This document shows, one piece after another, positions 45,800-55,248 of a DNA stretch of 64,000 nucleotides. The notes beneath the pieces were generated by a model that saw only the letters and a program-made list of their open reading frames with translations, was not told the DNA's origin and did no database searches. The DNA lies in assembly GCA_903825315.1 (NCBI GenBank), contig CAIKAD010000002.1, forward strand, positions 124,001 through 188,000, written 5' to 3'. The translations under genes were made by a program, and so were the position numbers. Position 1 is the stretch's first letter. Each line of letters begins with the position of its first letter. The stretch comes from an uncultured Candidatus Peregrinibacteria bacterium. Lineage in GTDB: Bacteria > Patescibacteriota > Gracilibacteria > Peribacterales > Peribacteraceae.

Positions 45800-46024
45800 T
45801 CATGGGCGATCCCCTAGCTCCACCTCATCGAGCTTCGCTTTGAGTTCGGGGACTTGCCACGGAAGCGTCCCGTCATCCGCCTGATTGAGTATCCATCCAA
45901 GCTCCTCGCGAATCTTTGCAGCGAGCGCCTCCACATATTCCGGGTGTTGCCCCTTGTTCTGTTCCTCTGTTAAGCGGTCCAGTGCAACACGTACTTCCTG
46001 CAGGTCTGCATCGGTGAGCCGCAT
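45800..46024 (-). CDS. Small hypothetical protein
   Basis: 74-aa ORF, charged helical. Confidence 0.45.
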   Translation of the reverse strand: MRLTDADLQEVRVALDRLTEEQNKGQHPEYVEALAAKIREELGWILNQADDGTLPWQVPELKAKLDEVELGDRP

Positions 46025-46066
46025 GGTGTGTGTGGGTAGAATGTAGGTTAATCTGGAGTATTTTCA

Positions 46067-48466
46067 CTATTTTAGCACCAATTTTTCCCCCCGCTTCACG
46101 TCATGAGCCAGGAGGTAATTGGCGAGGCGGTCCTCTATTTTGGTCATAATGGTGCGGTACATCTCGCGTGCGCCGAACTCCGCGCTATAGCCGTGAGCAA
46201 TGAGCATGGCAAAGAGCTCCGGTGCCACTTGTACCTCAATGCCCCTCTTGCGACGTATCTGCTGGACGATATCTCCCAACATGAGGCTGGCAATGCTACT
46301 CACGATGGAAGGAGTGAGCGGTCGAAAGAGAATGACCTCGTCGAAGCGATTGAGGAACTCGGGGGTAAACGCCCCCTGCCGGAGGATCTCATCGATAAGG
46401 TCCTGCTTAAGCTTGGGTATGTCCGGGGTGGGGTTCTTGCGGATGACGTCGCGGATAAAGAGCGCCCCTGCATTGGACGTAGCGATGATGATGGTATTGC
46501 GGAAATCGGTCCGAACACCGCGCGCATCGTTGAGCGTGCCTTCGTCCAGCACCTGCAGGAACAGGTTGAGAACGGCGGGGTGCGCCTTTTCAATTTCATC
46601 GAGAAGGATGAGCGAGAACGGTTTGTCCTGTACCCGCTGGGCGAGAAAACCCTCCTCTTTGCCGGACGTGGGCGACCCGACGATATCAAAGACGGACGCC
46701 GCATGACTGAACTCGTTCATGTCCAGGCGGATCATGGCGTCCGCGCTCCCAAAGTATTCCTCGGCAAGGACCTTGGCCGTATGCGTTTTGCCCACGCCGG
46801 TCTGCCCGAGAAAGAGGAACGTCCCCAGCGGTTTCTTGCGCTCGTGCAGATCCAGGCGCGCCCGCTTGAGGGCACTGGCTACAGCACGTACCGCATCCTC
46901 CTGTCCCACAATACGCTTGGTAAGAGTCCCCTCAATGGTGAGAAGCCGCTGCCGCTCGCCCTCTGACATCTGCTGCACATTCATCTTGGCTTTCATGGAC
47001 ACGGCCCCGCGCACGTCCTCTTCCAAAATGACAGCATCCTTTCGGGAGAGCGCCAGTTCAAAGGCATCATCGTAAACCTGGAGCGGAATAGCCGGCGAGC
47101 CGCCCTGGGAAGAAAGAAAGCGCTTACACAGATCCTGAATGGATCGTGCGGCCTTGTAGCTCAGGCGCGGCCCGTGCGCGCGGCTAAAGGCGTGGGCCAT
47201 GAGAACTTCCATCGTTTCGGTATCGTCGGCATCCCGAACGTCAATCTTTTCAAAGAGACTGTCGATTCCCGGAATCGCTTTGACGATGCCGTGGTAATCC
47301 TGCGTGTCCACAATGGCAAGAACGGAGAGGTTTGGCATCTGGAGGCATTTGAGGAGGACGGTCTGCAGGCGCGCATTGCTGGCCTTGAGGAGCAGCGCCA
47401 GATCGCGGATGACGAGGACAATGCGCCCGGCGTCCTGCGCCTTGGCAAGTGCATAGAGGAAAGCGCCGTCCGGGTCGCCCGTTCCTGCAAGGAGTTGGTC
47501 GGTGCGCAGTCGGAGGGCACGGCTAAAGGGCATGTTCTGCGTCCGCTCGAGGCCATGGAGAATCCCCAGCGCGTTCTCCACCATACGGCGCTTGCCCGTG
47601 CCCATCGGTCCCGTGATGAGTGCGTTGTTGCGCTGGGAACGGCAGAGAACGTGAAGGAGCGCATCAATCTTGTCATGATGGATGACAACGCTCCGTTCCC
47701 CGCCTGCAGCCGATTCCACCTGCATCTCCTGTGTGAGCGAATCCAGTGCCAACGTATAACCCGCCACCCACATGCGCCCGATGGAAACGCTGCGCAGGGA
47801 TTCGGCGGAAAATGGTGATGGCTTGCGATGGAATCGATGGTGAAACGCTTCCCAGGCGAGCAAGCCGTCCAACTCGTCCTCGGGCAGTCCCGCCCGCTCC
47901 AGCGCATCGCGACAGACGGGGATATGGCGAAAGAACAGGGACAGGATGACCGGCGCATCCACGCGTGTCTCGCCTGTGCTCTTCGTCACTTGCCACGCCG
48001 CTTTGATAAAGGCACCCACGTCCACCGTGGCCTCCACTTGCGAAAGACAATCCTCCAGAAACCGCGTAGGGTCCAATCCCGTCTCGCGGAGGAGGAATCG
48101 CCCACGCGGCGCATTCGCCGCCGCACGGAGTAGATCGCCTCCATGTATCTTTCTCCCTTCCATCTCCAGGATAATGTCAGCAGAAAGGAGACTGGCTGCA
48201 TTCCCCTCCTCCGACACCTTAAGAGGAATCGTATCGTTGAGGAGCGTGTCGTGGAGGAAGAGATGTACTACATGGAAGTAAAACGCCGTGCCCGCCACCA
48301 TGCAGACAAGCGGCAGAAGCATGCCATCGCGCAGGTACAGGAACCCTGCAGGCACCAGAAACACCGCGATGAGGAACGACATCCCCAAAAAAGGCGAAAA
48401 GACCCGCTGACGTAACCGCATACCTGCGTATGTCCGTGTGCCGTAGAGTGACAACTTTTCCATCAT
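46067..48466 (-). CDS. Membrane-anchored Clp/HSP100-like AAA+ ATPase
   Basis: Two N-terminal TM helices; D2 [47 protein letters not shown]; degenerate D1 (GPMGTGKRRM). Confidence 0.85.
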   Translation of the reverse strand: MMEKLSLYGTRTYAGMRLRQRVFSPFLGMSFLIAVFLVPAGFLYLRDGMLLPLVCMVAGTAFYFHVVHLFLHDTLLNDTIPLKVSEEGNAASLLSADIILEMEGRKIHGGDLLRAAANAPRGRFLLRETGLDPTRFLEDCLSQVEATVDVGAFIKAAWQVTKSTGETRVDAPVILSLFFRHIPVCRDALERAGLPEDELDGLLAWEAFHHRFHRKPSPFSAESLRSVSIGRMWVAGYTLALDSLTQEMQVESAAGGERSVVIHHDKIDALLHVLCRSQRNNALITGPMGTGKRRMVENALGILHGLERTQNMPFSRALRLRTDQLLAGTGDPDGAFLYALAKAQDAGRIVLVIRDLALLLKASNARLQTVLLKCLQMPNLSVLAIVDTQDYHGIVKAIPGIDSLFEKIDVRDADDTETMEVLMAHAFSRAHGPRLSYKAARSIQDLCKRFLSSQGGSPAIPLQVYDDAFELALSRKDAVILEEDVRGAVSMKAKMNVQQMSEGERQRLLTIEGTLTKRIVGQEDAVRAVASALKRARLDLHERKKPLGTFLFLGQTGVGKTHTAKVLAEEYFGSADAMIRLDMNEFSHAASVFDIVGSPTSGKEEGFLAQRVQDKPFSLILLDEIEKAHPAVLNLFLQVLDEGTLNDARGVRTDFRNTIIIATSNAGALFIRDVIRKNPTPDIPKLKQDLIDEILRQGAFTPEFLNRFDEVILFRPLTPSIVSSIASLMLGDIVQQIRRKRGIEVQVAPELFAMLIAHGYSAEFGAREMYRTIMTKIEDRLANYLLAHDVKRGEKLVLK

Positions 48467-48894
48467 GACGGAAAGAGGACAAGGCTAAGCGTGGCAATGA
48501 ACCCCGCAATGAAGGCAAACGGAAAGAGGATCCACACAATCAGATACGCCACAAAACCCACGACGACCACGATGAGGATAACGAGCCCGACAATAAACGT
48601 GACAATACGCACCACGGCGCCAATGGCCCGCGTGACGATGTTGAACACAACGGTCTCAAAGACTTTGTTAAAATCAAAAAGATTGCGCGGCCAGGGATCG
48701 GCGATACTCTTCCATGGCGCAAAAAGCGTTTTGAGGAGAAACACCAACGACAGCGTTTCCTGGAGCGCGGCAATGTACTTTGTAAACGTCCGTAGGATCT
48801 TTGCGGGATGATCCACGGCATACCACCCCAGAAAGAGCGGGATGAGGTGCACCGAGGCCCCCGATGGCGCAGCGGAACGTGAGGCGTCCGTCAT
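48463..48894 (-). CDS. Small multi-TM membrane protein coupled to the Clp-like ATPase
   Basis: 143 aa; ATGA overlap with downstream gene. Confidence 0.65.
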   Translation of the reverse strand: MTDASRSAAPSGASVHLIPLFLGWYAVDHPAKILRTFTKYIAALQETLSLVFLLKTLFAPWKSIADPWPRNLFDFNKVFETVVFNIVTRAIGAVVRIVTFIVGLVILIVVVVGFVAYLIVWILFPFAFIAGFIATLSLVLFPS

Positions 48895-49091
48895 GGAGTG
48901 AATACGTATTTTACCTATTTATTATACAATATTTTGATATATTTGACAATTCCTCAATTGCAAGCAATAACCAATAGACTCCGGGTATGGGGGACCGAGG
49001 CGAGGGATACCCGCCACCCTCTATTGCTCATTTTTTTCTCGCCGTGAGAAAAGAAATGGGGAACCACTGTCTCACTGCTATCCTGTCTTCA

Positions 49092-50243
49092 ATGAAAGTA
49101 GCGTTAGTCCATGAACTACTAACCATCCGCGGCGGCGCCGAAAAGGTGCTGCGCATCCTTGCGGAACTGTTCCCCGATGCGCCCATCTACACGCTCCTCT
49201 ATAACGAACGGAAACTCGGCGACTGGTTCCCGAAGGAACGGGTGAAGACAAGCACCATCCAGTCCTTCGCCAATCACCTCAATCATTTTCCATTTTCCCT
49301 TTTCCATTATCCATTTGATCATCATCTGTATTTGAAAAGATTCCCAGCCGCTGTCGAGGCGTGGGATTTTTCGTCGTATGACCTGGTCCTCTCTTCCTCC
49401 TCTGCATTTGCCCACGGCATCATCACGAACGGAAAGCCCAAGCACCTGTGCTACGTCCACTCTCCCGCCCGCTACCTCTGGGACCGTACGCACGACGTTA
49501 TGGAACAAGCAGGGAAGGGCATCCTGGGACCGCTCAAACGCTCCCACCTCTCCCGCACGTTCCACAATCTCCGTACATGGGATGCAGAAGCTGCAGACCG
49601 TCCGGACCGCCTCATCGCCGCATCACAGACCGTCCAACGCCGCATCCGGCTCTACTGGCACCGCGACAGCACAGTGGTCAATCCGCCTCTCGATGACCAT
49701 TGGCTCCAAGAATCATCTCCCCCCAATCCCCAATCCCCAATCCCTCATCCCTACTTCTTCCTCGCCTCCACCCTCGCCCGCTACAAGAACATCGAACTCG
49801 CCATTGCTGCCGCCAACCAGCTCAAGGTGCCTCTCAAAATCGCCGGTGAAGGCCAGGATGAACAGAGATTGAGATCCCTCGCCGGACCCACCGTGGAGTT
49901 CCTCGGCTACCAATCACAGGAACAACTGCGCGACCTCTACGCAAACGCCATCGCAACCGTCTTCCCCGGTGATGAGGACTTCGGCCTCGTTCCCCTGGAG
50001 TCCCTCGCATGCGGAACGCCCGTCGTCGCCTTGCGGTCCGGTGGAGCCGTAGAGACCCTTACGGATGATGTTGCCGCGTTCTTTGACGCTCCCAATGCGT
50101 TATCCCTTGCAAGCGCCCTGGAACGGATCACTCGTAAAAAACGCGATCCGGCAACCTGTCGTACAACGGCTTCCCGTTTTGCGCGTTCCCGCTTTGTGAC
50201 GTGCATGCAGCAGGAAATCGCTGCGTTGATGGGAAAGAACTGA
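49092..50243 (+). CDS. Glycosyltransferase family 4
   Basis: MKVALVHELLTIRGGAEKVLRILAELFPDAPIYTLLY, FPGDEDFGLVPLESLACGTPVVALRSGG. Confidence 0.88.
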   Translation: MKVALVHELLTIRGGAEKVLRILAELFPDAPIYTLLYNERKLGDWFPKERVKTSTIQSFANHLNHFPFSLFHYPFDHHLYLKRFPAAVEAWDFSSYDLVLSSSSAFAHGIITNGKPKHLCYVHSPARYLWDRTHDVMEQAGKGILGPLKRSHLSRTFHNLRTWDAEAADRPDRLIAASQTVQRRIRLYWHRDSTVVNPPLDDHWLQESSPPNPQSPIPHPYFFLASTLARYKNIELAIAAANQLKVPLKIAGEGQDEQRLRSLAGPTVEFLGYQSQEQLRDLYANAIATVFPGDEDFGLVPLESLACGTPVVALRSGGAVETLTDDVAAFFDAPNALSLASALERITRKKRDPATCRTTASRFARSRFVTCMQQEIAALMGKN

Positions 50244-50274
50244 GCGGTGTACACGTCGGCAAAGGACGGATACT

Positions 50275-50925
50275 ATGCCGCGCGTGTTCCCCGTCCTCAC
50301 AACGGCCCTGGCGCTCCTTGCGGGTAATCCTGGCAGTACGCTCATCCGCCCCGCGCATATCAGCCCCCGTTCCATCCGGATGCAGGTCCTTCAACAGAGA
50401 AAGGACAGTGTGCAGAACGGACGATATACGTACCCCGCAGCGCTTCAGCAGATCTACCGCAATAACCAGTATGGCTTTTCCGTGCGCTATCCCCAGGCCT
50501 GGACGATGCAGGAATCACGGCAGTTGAAAGGTTCCTCACTGTCCACCATCGTCCTCTTCCTCTCGCCCCTGGAAACAGAAAAGGACGCGTCGCGCGAGAA
50601 TATCAATATTGTCATTGAGAATCTGCCTTCTGCCACCATGACGCTCGACGCGTATACGGAAGCCGCACTGGAAAATGAAAAGGCGGTCTTTGACGGGCAG
50701 TACACCGTCCTCGCCTCGCACGATATTCCGTTGGGAGACATGACGGCCCACCGCCTGGCATTCATCGGACGCATCGGTGATGGCGGTCCCGTGTGGTTTG
50801 AACAGATTTGGTTCATCCGCAACGGTGCCGCACACGTCTGGACGCTCGCTGCACTGGAAGGTTCCTCCGACCGCTACGCGCAGATCTTCCGTGGGATGCT
50901 CGACACCATCGCATTCCGTCTCTGA
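50275..50925 (+). CDS. Exported hypothetical protein (PsbP/DcrB-like fold possible)
   Basis: YGFSVRYPQAWTMQES...GMLDTIAFRL pattern; signal-like N-terminus. Confidence 0.5.
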   Translation: MPRVFPVLTTALALLAGNPGSTLIRPAHISPRSIRMQVLQQRKDSVQNGRYTYPAALQQIYRNNQYGFSVRYPQAWTMQESRQLKGSSLSTIVLFLSPLETEKDASRENINIVIENLPSATMTLDAYTEAALENEKAVFDGQYTVLASHDIPLGDMTAHRLAFIGRIGDGGPVWFEQIWFIRNGAAHVWTLAALEGSSDRYAQIFRGMLDTIAFRL

Positions 50926-50929
50926 TATA

Positions 50930-50968
50930 TTGTGCACACATTTGTGTACACATTTGTTAGCACTTTTG
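50930..50968. repeat. TTGTGCACACATTTGTGTACACATTTGTTAGCAC repeat
   Basis: Near-identical to 36122-36159. Confidence 0.7.
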
Positions 50969-51094
50969 TTCGTATGTGTTGACTGCGTTTCTGGAAAGAT
51001 CGGCTCGTTGGTTACGTGGTACATTCAAAACCTTTCCCATCACGCGTGCGAGAAAGTAACCAAATATCGACGTATAATTTTCTACCCGATTCCA

Positions 51095-52138
51095 TCAACC
51101 AAACAAAGAGCTTTGCGCCCCCTCCGGAATCGCGCGCCCTAATTTTTCATACGCCCTCTTCGTCGCCATACGCCCCTTGGGGGTCCTCTGAAGATACCCC
51201 TGCTGCAGCAGGAACGGCTCGTACACATCCTCAATTGTTTCTTCCTCATCGGCAAGCACAGCCGCAATGGTGGAAAGGCCCACCGGTCCTCCCCCAAAGG
51301 TATCGATGATCGTCTGCAAAATCCCGCGATCCGTGGCATCCAGCCCTTCAACATCGATGTCGAGCGCCTGCAGCGTCTGCTCCACGGATGCCGCATCCAC
51401 CCTTTCCTTCCCTCCCACCTGCGCATAATCACGGACAGCCCGAAGGAGACGATTGGCAATGCGGGGGGTAGAACGGCTGCTGCCCGCAATGCGGTTGGCC
51501 GCTCGCGGCTCCATCTCCACCTTGAGAAGCGATGCCGAACGCTCCACGATCATTTGCATCTCGGACAGATCGTAGAAAGCGAGCTTGAACTGATGAAGGA
51601 AACGGTCGCGCAGCGGCGCGCTAATGGCGCCGATCTTGGTGGTGGCACCGATGAGCGTGAACGGCTTGAGGTGCAGACGCATGGACCGGGCCGTGGGGCC
51701 CTTGCCGATCACCAGATCCAGCGCATAGTCCTCCATGGCTGCATAGAGCATCTCCTCCACGACCGGCCGCAGACGGTGCACCTCATCAATAAAGAGAACG
51801 TCACCCTGCTGAAGATTGGTGAGAATCGATGCCAGATCACCCGGCTTCTCCAGTGCGGGACCGCTGGTGAGACGAATCTGCGCTCCCATCTCGCGGGCAA
51901 GAATGTGCGCCAAAGTCGTCTTTCCGAGCCCAGGAGGACCGTAGAGAAGCGAATGGCCCAGGGGTTCCTTGCGCCCCTTTGCGGCTTGGATGTGCATCAG
52001 CAGATGACCTTTCACCTTGCTCTGTCCGACGTACTCCGCGAGAGTCTTGGGCCGCAAAGCCACATCCACCGCTGTAGCCTCCTTTTGCTGTACGTCCGGA
52101 CTGACGATGCGTGGCGGTGTGGATCGCTGGAGGGCCAT
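51095..52138 (-). CDS. ruvB: Holliday junction branch migration helicase RuvB
   Basis: LRPKTLAEYVGQSKVKGHLLMHIQAAKGRKEPLGHSLLYGPPGLGKTTLAHILAREMG, LFIDEVHRL. Confidence 0.94.
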   Translation of the reverse strand: MALQRSTPPRIVSPDVQQKEATAVDVALRPKTLAEYVGQSKVKGHLLMHIQAAKGRKEPLGHSLLYGPPGLGKTTLAHILAREMGAQIRLTSGPALEKPGDLASILTNLQQGDVLFIDEVHRLRPVVEEMLYAAMEDYALDLVIGKGPTARSMRLHLKPFTLIGATTKIGAISAPLRDRFLHQFKLAFYDLSEMQMIVERSASLLKVEMEPRAANRIAGSSRSTPRIANRLLRAVRDYAQVGGKERVDAASVEQTLQALDIDVEGLDATDRGILQTIIDTFGGGPVGLSTIAAVLADEEETIEDVYEPFLLQQGYLQRTPKGRMATKRAYEKLGRAIPEGAQSSLFG

Positions 52139-52303
52139 ACGGAGATGATAGCAGAAACAGGAGAACGGGTTATTTGGTTCATGGGTTATTTGGCTCCCAC
52201 GCAGAGAACCGCTTGCCCGCCCGGCCATGGCCGTTCGGACGGGCGTCCACGTAACAGAATATCAAAGTAACAAATCCTCCAAAATGGAGTAGACTACCGT
52301 CCA

Positions 52304-52891
52304 ATGACACGCAGAACCCCCATCCTCACCGCTCTCGGCTTTACAGCCATCCTCCTGGCACTGGCGGTCTCCGATGCGCTGCTCACACAAAGTACGCTCG
52401 ATCTTCCCTTCCCCTCCACTTCCCCCACCCTCACGGCTGATGTGACGGGCATTGTGGCACCTGCAAAGTCCGGAGGAACGCCCGTGGAACAGATCCTCAA
52501 GGCTCAGAGCATGGAATTCTCCTCCACCTCCGAACAGAGCCTCCTCGTACGCATTGTTCCGGAACCTTCCATCGTCCGCACGCAGGTACTCCTCAAAAAC
52601 GGAGACCGCCTGGCGCTCGTGTCCTGGATGGAATCCCCTTCGGTAAAGACGTATTTCAACTCACTCAAGGATGCCCTCCATGCTTCGTTCTCGGACAAAG
52701 TGTCTGACCTCCGTGATGAGACGCTCACCGCACCGGATAAGCCCACAGTCAATTTCCTCACCTTCCGCGACCCCACCATTGCCCCGGAACGCCTCGTCTT
52801 CCTCCGCATCCGCGAACGCCTCTTTGAGCTCCACGTAGCGGACGGGAAGGATGTTCAGATTGCGGCGTTGCTGACGGAGTTGTCGCGATAA
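52304..52891 (+). CDS. Hypothetical exported protein
   Basis: N-terminal hydrophobic anchor; 195 aa. Confidence 0.5.
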   Translation: MTRRTPILTALGFTAILLALAVSDALLTQSTLDLPFPSTSPTLTADVTGIVAPAKSGGTPVEQILKAQSMEFSSTSEQSLLVRIVPEPSIVRTQVLLKNGDRLALVSWMESPSVKTYFNSLKDALHASFSDKVSDLRDETLTAPDKPTVNFLTFRDPTIAPERLVFLRIRERLFELHVADGKDVQIAALLTELSR

Positions 52892-52905
52892 TGAATGACC
52901 CATTC

Positions 52906-52980
52906 GCCAAAGACCCAATGACCAAAACGGTCAGAAGAACGAAGTGTTTTGGTCATTGATAATTGATCATTGGTCATTCA
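52906..52980. repeat. TGACCAA/TTGGTCA-family intergenic hairpin
   Basis: CAATGACCAAAACGGTC...GTGTTTTGGTCATTG..TTGGTCATT. Confidence 0.7.
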
Positions 52981-53036
52981 CCAAAGCGGAAATCTCCGTT
53001 GACGTACCCCAAAAGTATCACTAAAGTACCCGGGCT

Positions 53037-53459
53037 ATGGCCAAGGCAATTAAGAAAGTCATCAAAGTGCAAGCAAGAGGCGGGCAAGCTAATCCCGCCC
53101 CTCCGTTGGGACCTGCCCTGGGGCAGGCCGGCGTGGATATCAGCGGCTTCTGCACCAAATTTAACGAGAAGACCAAGGCTCAAATGGGCAAGCTCCTACC
53201 GGTGGTTATCACTGTGTACGAGGACCGCACCTTCTCCTTCATCGTTAAACAGCCCCCTGCCACGGCACTCATTCTCGAGGCAGCCAAGCTGGAAAAGGGC
53301 AGCGGCGAGCCCAACAAGAATAAAGTGGGCAAGATCACCAAGGCGCAGCTCCGCAAGATCGCCGAGACCAAAATGGCAGACCTTAACGCAGGCAGTATCG
53401 AAGCAGCCGAGAAGATTATTGCGGGTTCGGCGAGGAGTATGGGAATCGTCGTGGAATGA
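53037..53459 (+). CDS. rplK: 50S ribosomal protein L11
   Basis: [38 protein letters not shown]. Confidence 0.95.
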   Translation: MAKAIKKVIKVQARGGQANPAPPLGPALGQAGVDISGFCTKFNEKTKAQMGKLLPVVITVYEDRTFSFIVKQPPATALILEAAKLEKGSGEPNKNKVGKITKAQLRKIAETKMADLNAGSIEAAEKIIAGSARSMGIVVE

Positions 53460-53507
53460 TTATCCTTCGAAACGTTTGGGAGTGGTAGTTTGTGTGTGTT
53501 CGCAAAT

Positions 53508-53588
53508 GATCAATTATCAAAATCCCAATGACCAAAACAATCAGGAGTACGGGCATTTGATCATTGATAATTGGTCATTGGTCAATCA
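53508..53588. repeat. TGACCAA/TTGGTCA-family intergenic hairpin
   Basis: CCCAATGACCAAAACAATC...GATAATTGGTCATTGGTCAATCA. Confidence 0.65.
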
Positions 53589-53660
53589 CTTCTGCAATGC
53601 GATAAACGTGCAAACACCCTGAATTAAACGTACGCTGACTTCCGCTCTTTCCCCTGGCCC

Positions 53661-54251
53661 ATGCTCATCACCCTCCCGGCAGACAGTCCTGCCAAGCTTA
53701 GTATCCTTGCGTACGCAGGTATTTTTGCCCTGGCCGTGATGCTGCTGTACTTGATGATCCTCGTCCCCTCCCTCCTCCCCAATAAGGCACGGCCGGAGGA
53801 TATCGGCCGGTCACTCTTCTGCTACCTCATGGAAGGAATCGGCGTGGCCATCATGTCCGTGAGCGGCCTCACTGCAGTTATCGGCGTACTCGCGGGCATC
53901 CCCGCTCCTGCCTTCTCCTACCTGCTGCTCCTCCTGGTTTTCGGTGCAGGCGGCGTCATATTCCTGCGCTATGAGTCTCGGCAACGCATCATCGATCCCA
54001 ATGCACAGATCATCCCCTCTTTACTTTTCCGTTATACGGTAAAGCTCGTAGGCGTCGCATCCGGTCTCCTGGGTGGTTTCTCGCTCATCTCGTTCCTGTT
54101 CTTCCGCCCTATCGGCATCGCTCCCAGATGGTGGGTGAATCCTCTCGTCATGCTCATCTACGGCTGCTTCCTCGTATGGGTTACGCGCCAGCGCCGTGTG
54201 GAAGAGGAAATGCTGATGGATCCGTTTGGGGCGAAGCGAAAGAAGAAATGA
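53661..54251 (+). CDS. Multi-TM membrane protein
   Basis: 196 aa, several hydrophobic segments; lies between rplK and rplA. Confidence 0.6.
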   Translation: MLITLPADSPAKLSILAYAGIFALAVMLLYLMILVPSLLPNKARPEDIGRSLFCYLMEGIGVAIMSVSGLTAVIGVLAGIPAPAFSYLLLLLVFGAGGVIFLRYESRQRIIDPNAQIIPSLLFRYTVKLVGVASGLLGGFSLISFLFFRPIGIAPRWWVNPLVMLIYGCFLVWVTRQRRVEEEMLMDPFGAKRKKK

Positions 54252-54292
54252 GCGGGTGTTTGGCACCTCAAGAAACAGAAGGAAATGAACCA

Positions 54293-54372
54293 ACGTTTCA
54301 ATATCCCAATGACCAAAGACGATCCCTTGCGGGGTCGTTTTGGGAATTTAGTTCCTTGTGTATTGGCCATTT
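54293..54372. repeat. TGACCAA-family intergenic hairpin
   Basis: CAATGACCAAAGACGATCC-cttgcgg-GGTCGTTTTGGG. Confidence 0.6.
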
Positions 54373-54474
54373 CTGCTACGGCGTACGAACATTTGCATTA
54401 TACCCTGACTTCGTTCATAATCACCGCACTCGTGGGAGTCCCCCCGACGTTCGTACCACGTTCCCCCCATTTCC

Positions 54475-55176
54475 ATGACCTCCAAAAGGAGTCCCCTCGC
54501 GCGCAGGCGCGGCAAAAAGTACGCCGAAAAGAAGGCACTCGTATCCAAGAATATCTATCCCATCCCGGAAGCCGTGGAGCTTTTGACGCAAATTTCCACC
54601 GCCAAGTTCGATGCGGCAGCCGAGCTGCATATCCGCATCCTCGCGGACACCACACAGGCAGACCAATTGGTGCGCACCACCGTCTCCCTTCCGCATGGAA
54701 CGGGCAAGACCGTGCGCGTAGCCGCCTTCGTGACCGACGACAAAATTGACGAAGCCAAAAAGGCCGGAGCCGACATCGCCGGGAACGAGGACCTCATCAA
54801 GGACATCACGGACGGCAAGATTAACTTCGACATTGCCGTGGCCATGCCCCGCCTCATGAAGGACCTGGGAAAGGTGGCCAAGATCCTCGGGCAGAAAGGC
54901 CTGATGCCGTCGCCCAAGGCCGGAACTGTCACCGATGCCATCGCCAAGGCCGTGGAGGAACTCAAGAAAGGCCGCATCGAGTGCCGCATGGACAAGCAAG
55001 GCATCATCCACTCCGTGTTCGGTAAGATCAGCTTTGGCGCCAAGAAACTGGAAGAGAACCTCAACGCCGTCATTCAGGCCATCCAGGAAGCCCGCCCCTC
55101 CGGTATCAAGGGCGAATACATCGCATCGGTCGTGATCGCCCCCACAATGGGACCGAGCGTGAAGGTACAATTGTGA
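54475..55176 (+). CDS. rplA: 50S ribosomal protein L1
   Basis: GKKYAEKKALVSKNIYPIPEAVELL, LGKVAKILGQKGLMPSPKAGTVT. Confidence 0.95.
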   Translation: MTSKRSPLARRRGKKYAEKKALVSKNIYPIPEAVELLTQISTAKFDAAAELHIRILADTTQADQLVRTTVSLPHGTGKTVRVAAFVTDDKIDEAKKAGADIAGNEDLIKDITDGKINFDIAVAMPRLMKDLGKVAKILGQKGLMPSPKAGTVTDAIAKAVEELKKGRIECRMDKQGIIHSVFGKISFGAKKLEENLNAVIQAIQEARPSGIKGEYIASVVIAPTMGPSVKVQL

Positions 55177-55184
55177 GTGACCCA

Positions 55185-55248
55185 AATCCGAACTCCCCAT
55201 GACCAATAACGATCCTAAACAGGGTCGTTTTGGTTATTGGTCATTGAT
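55185..55248. repeat. TGACCAA-family intergenic hairpin
   Basis: CATGACCAATAACGATCCtaaacaGGGTCGTTTTGGTTATTGGTCATTG. Confidence 0.7.
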
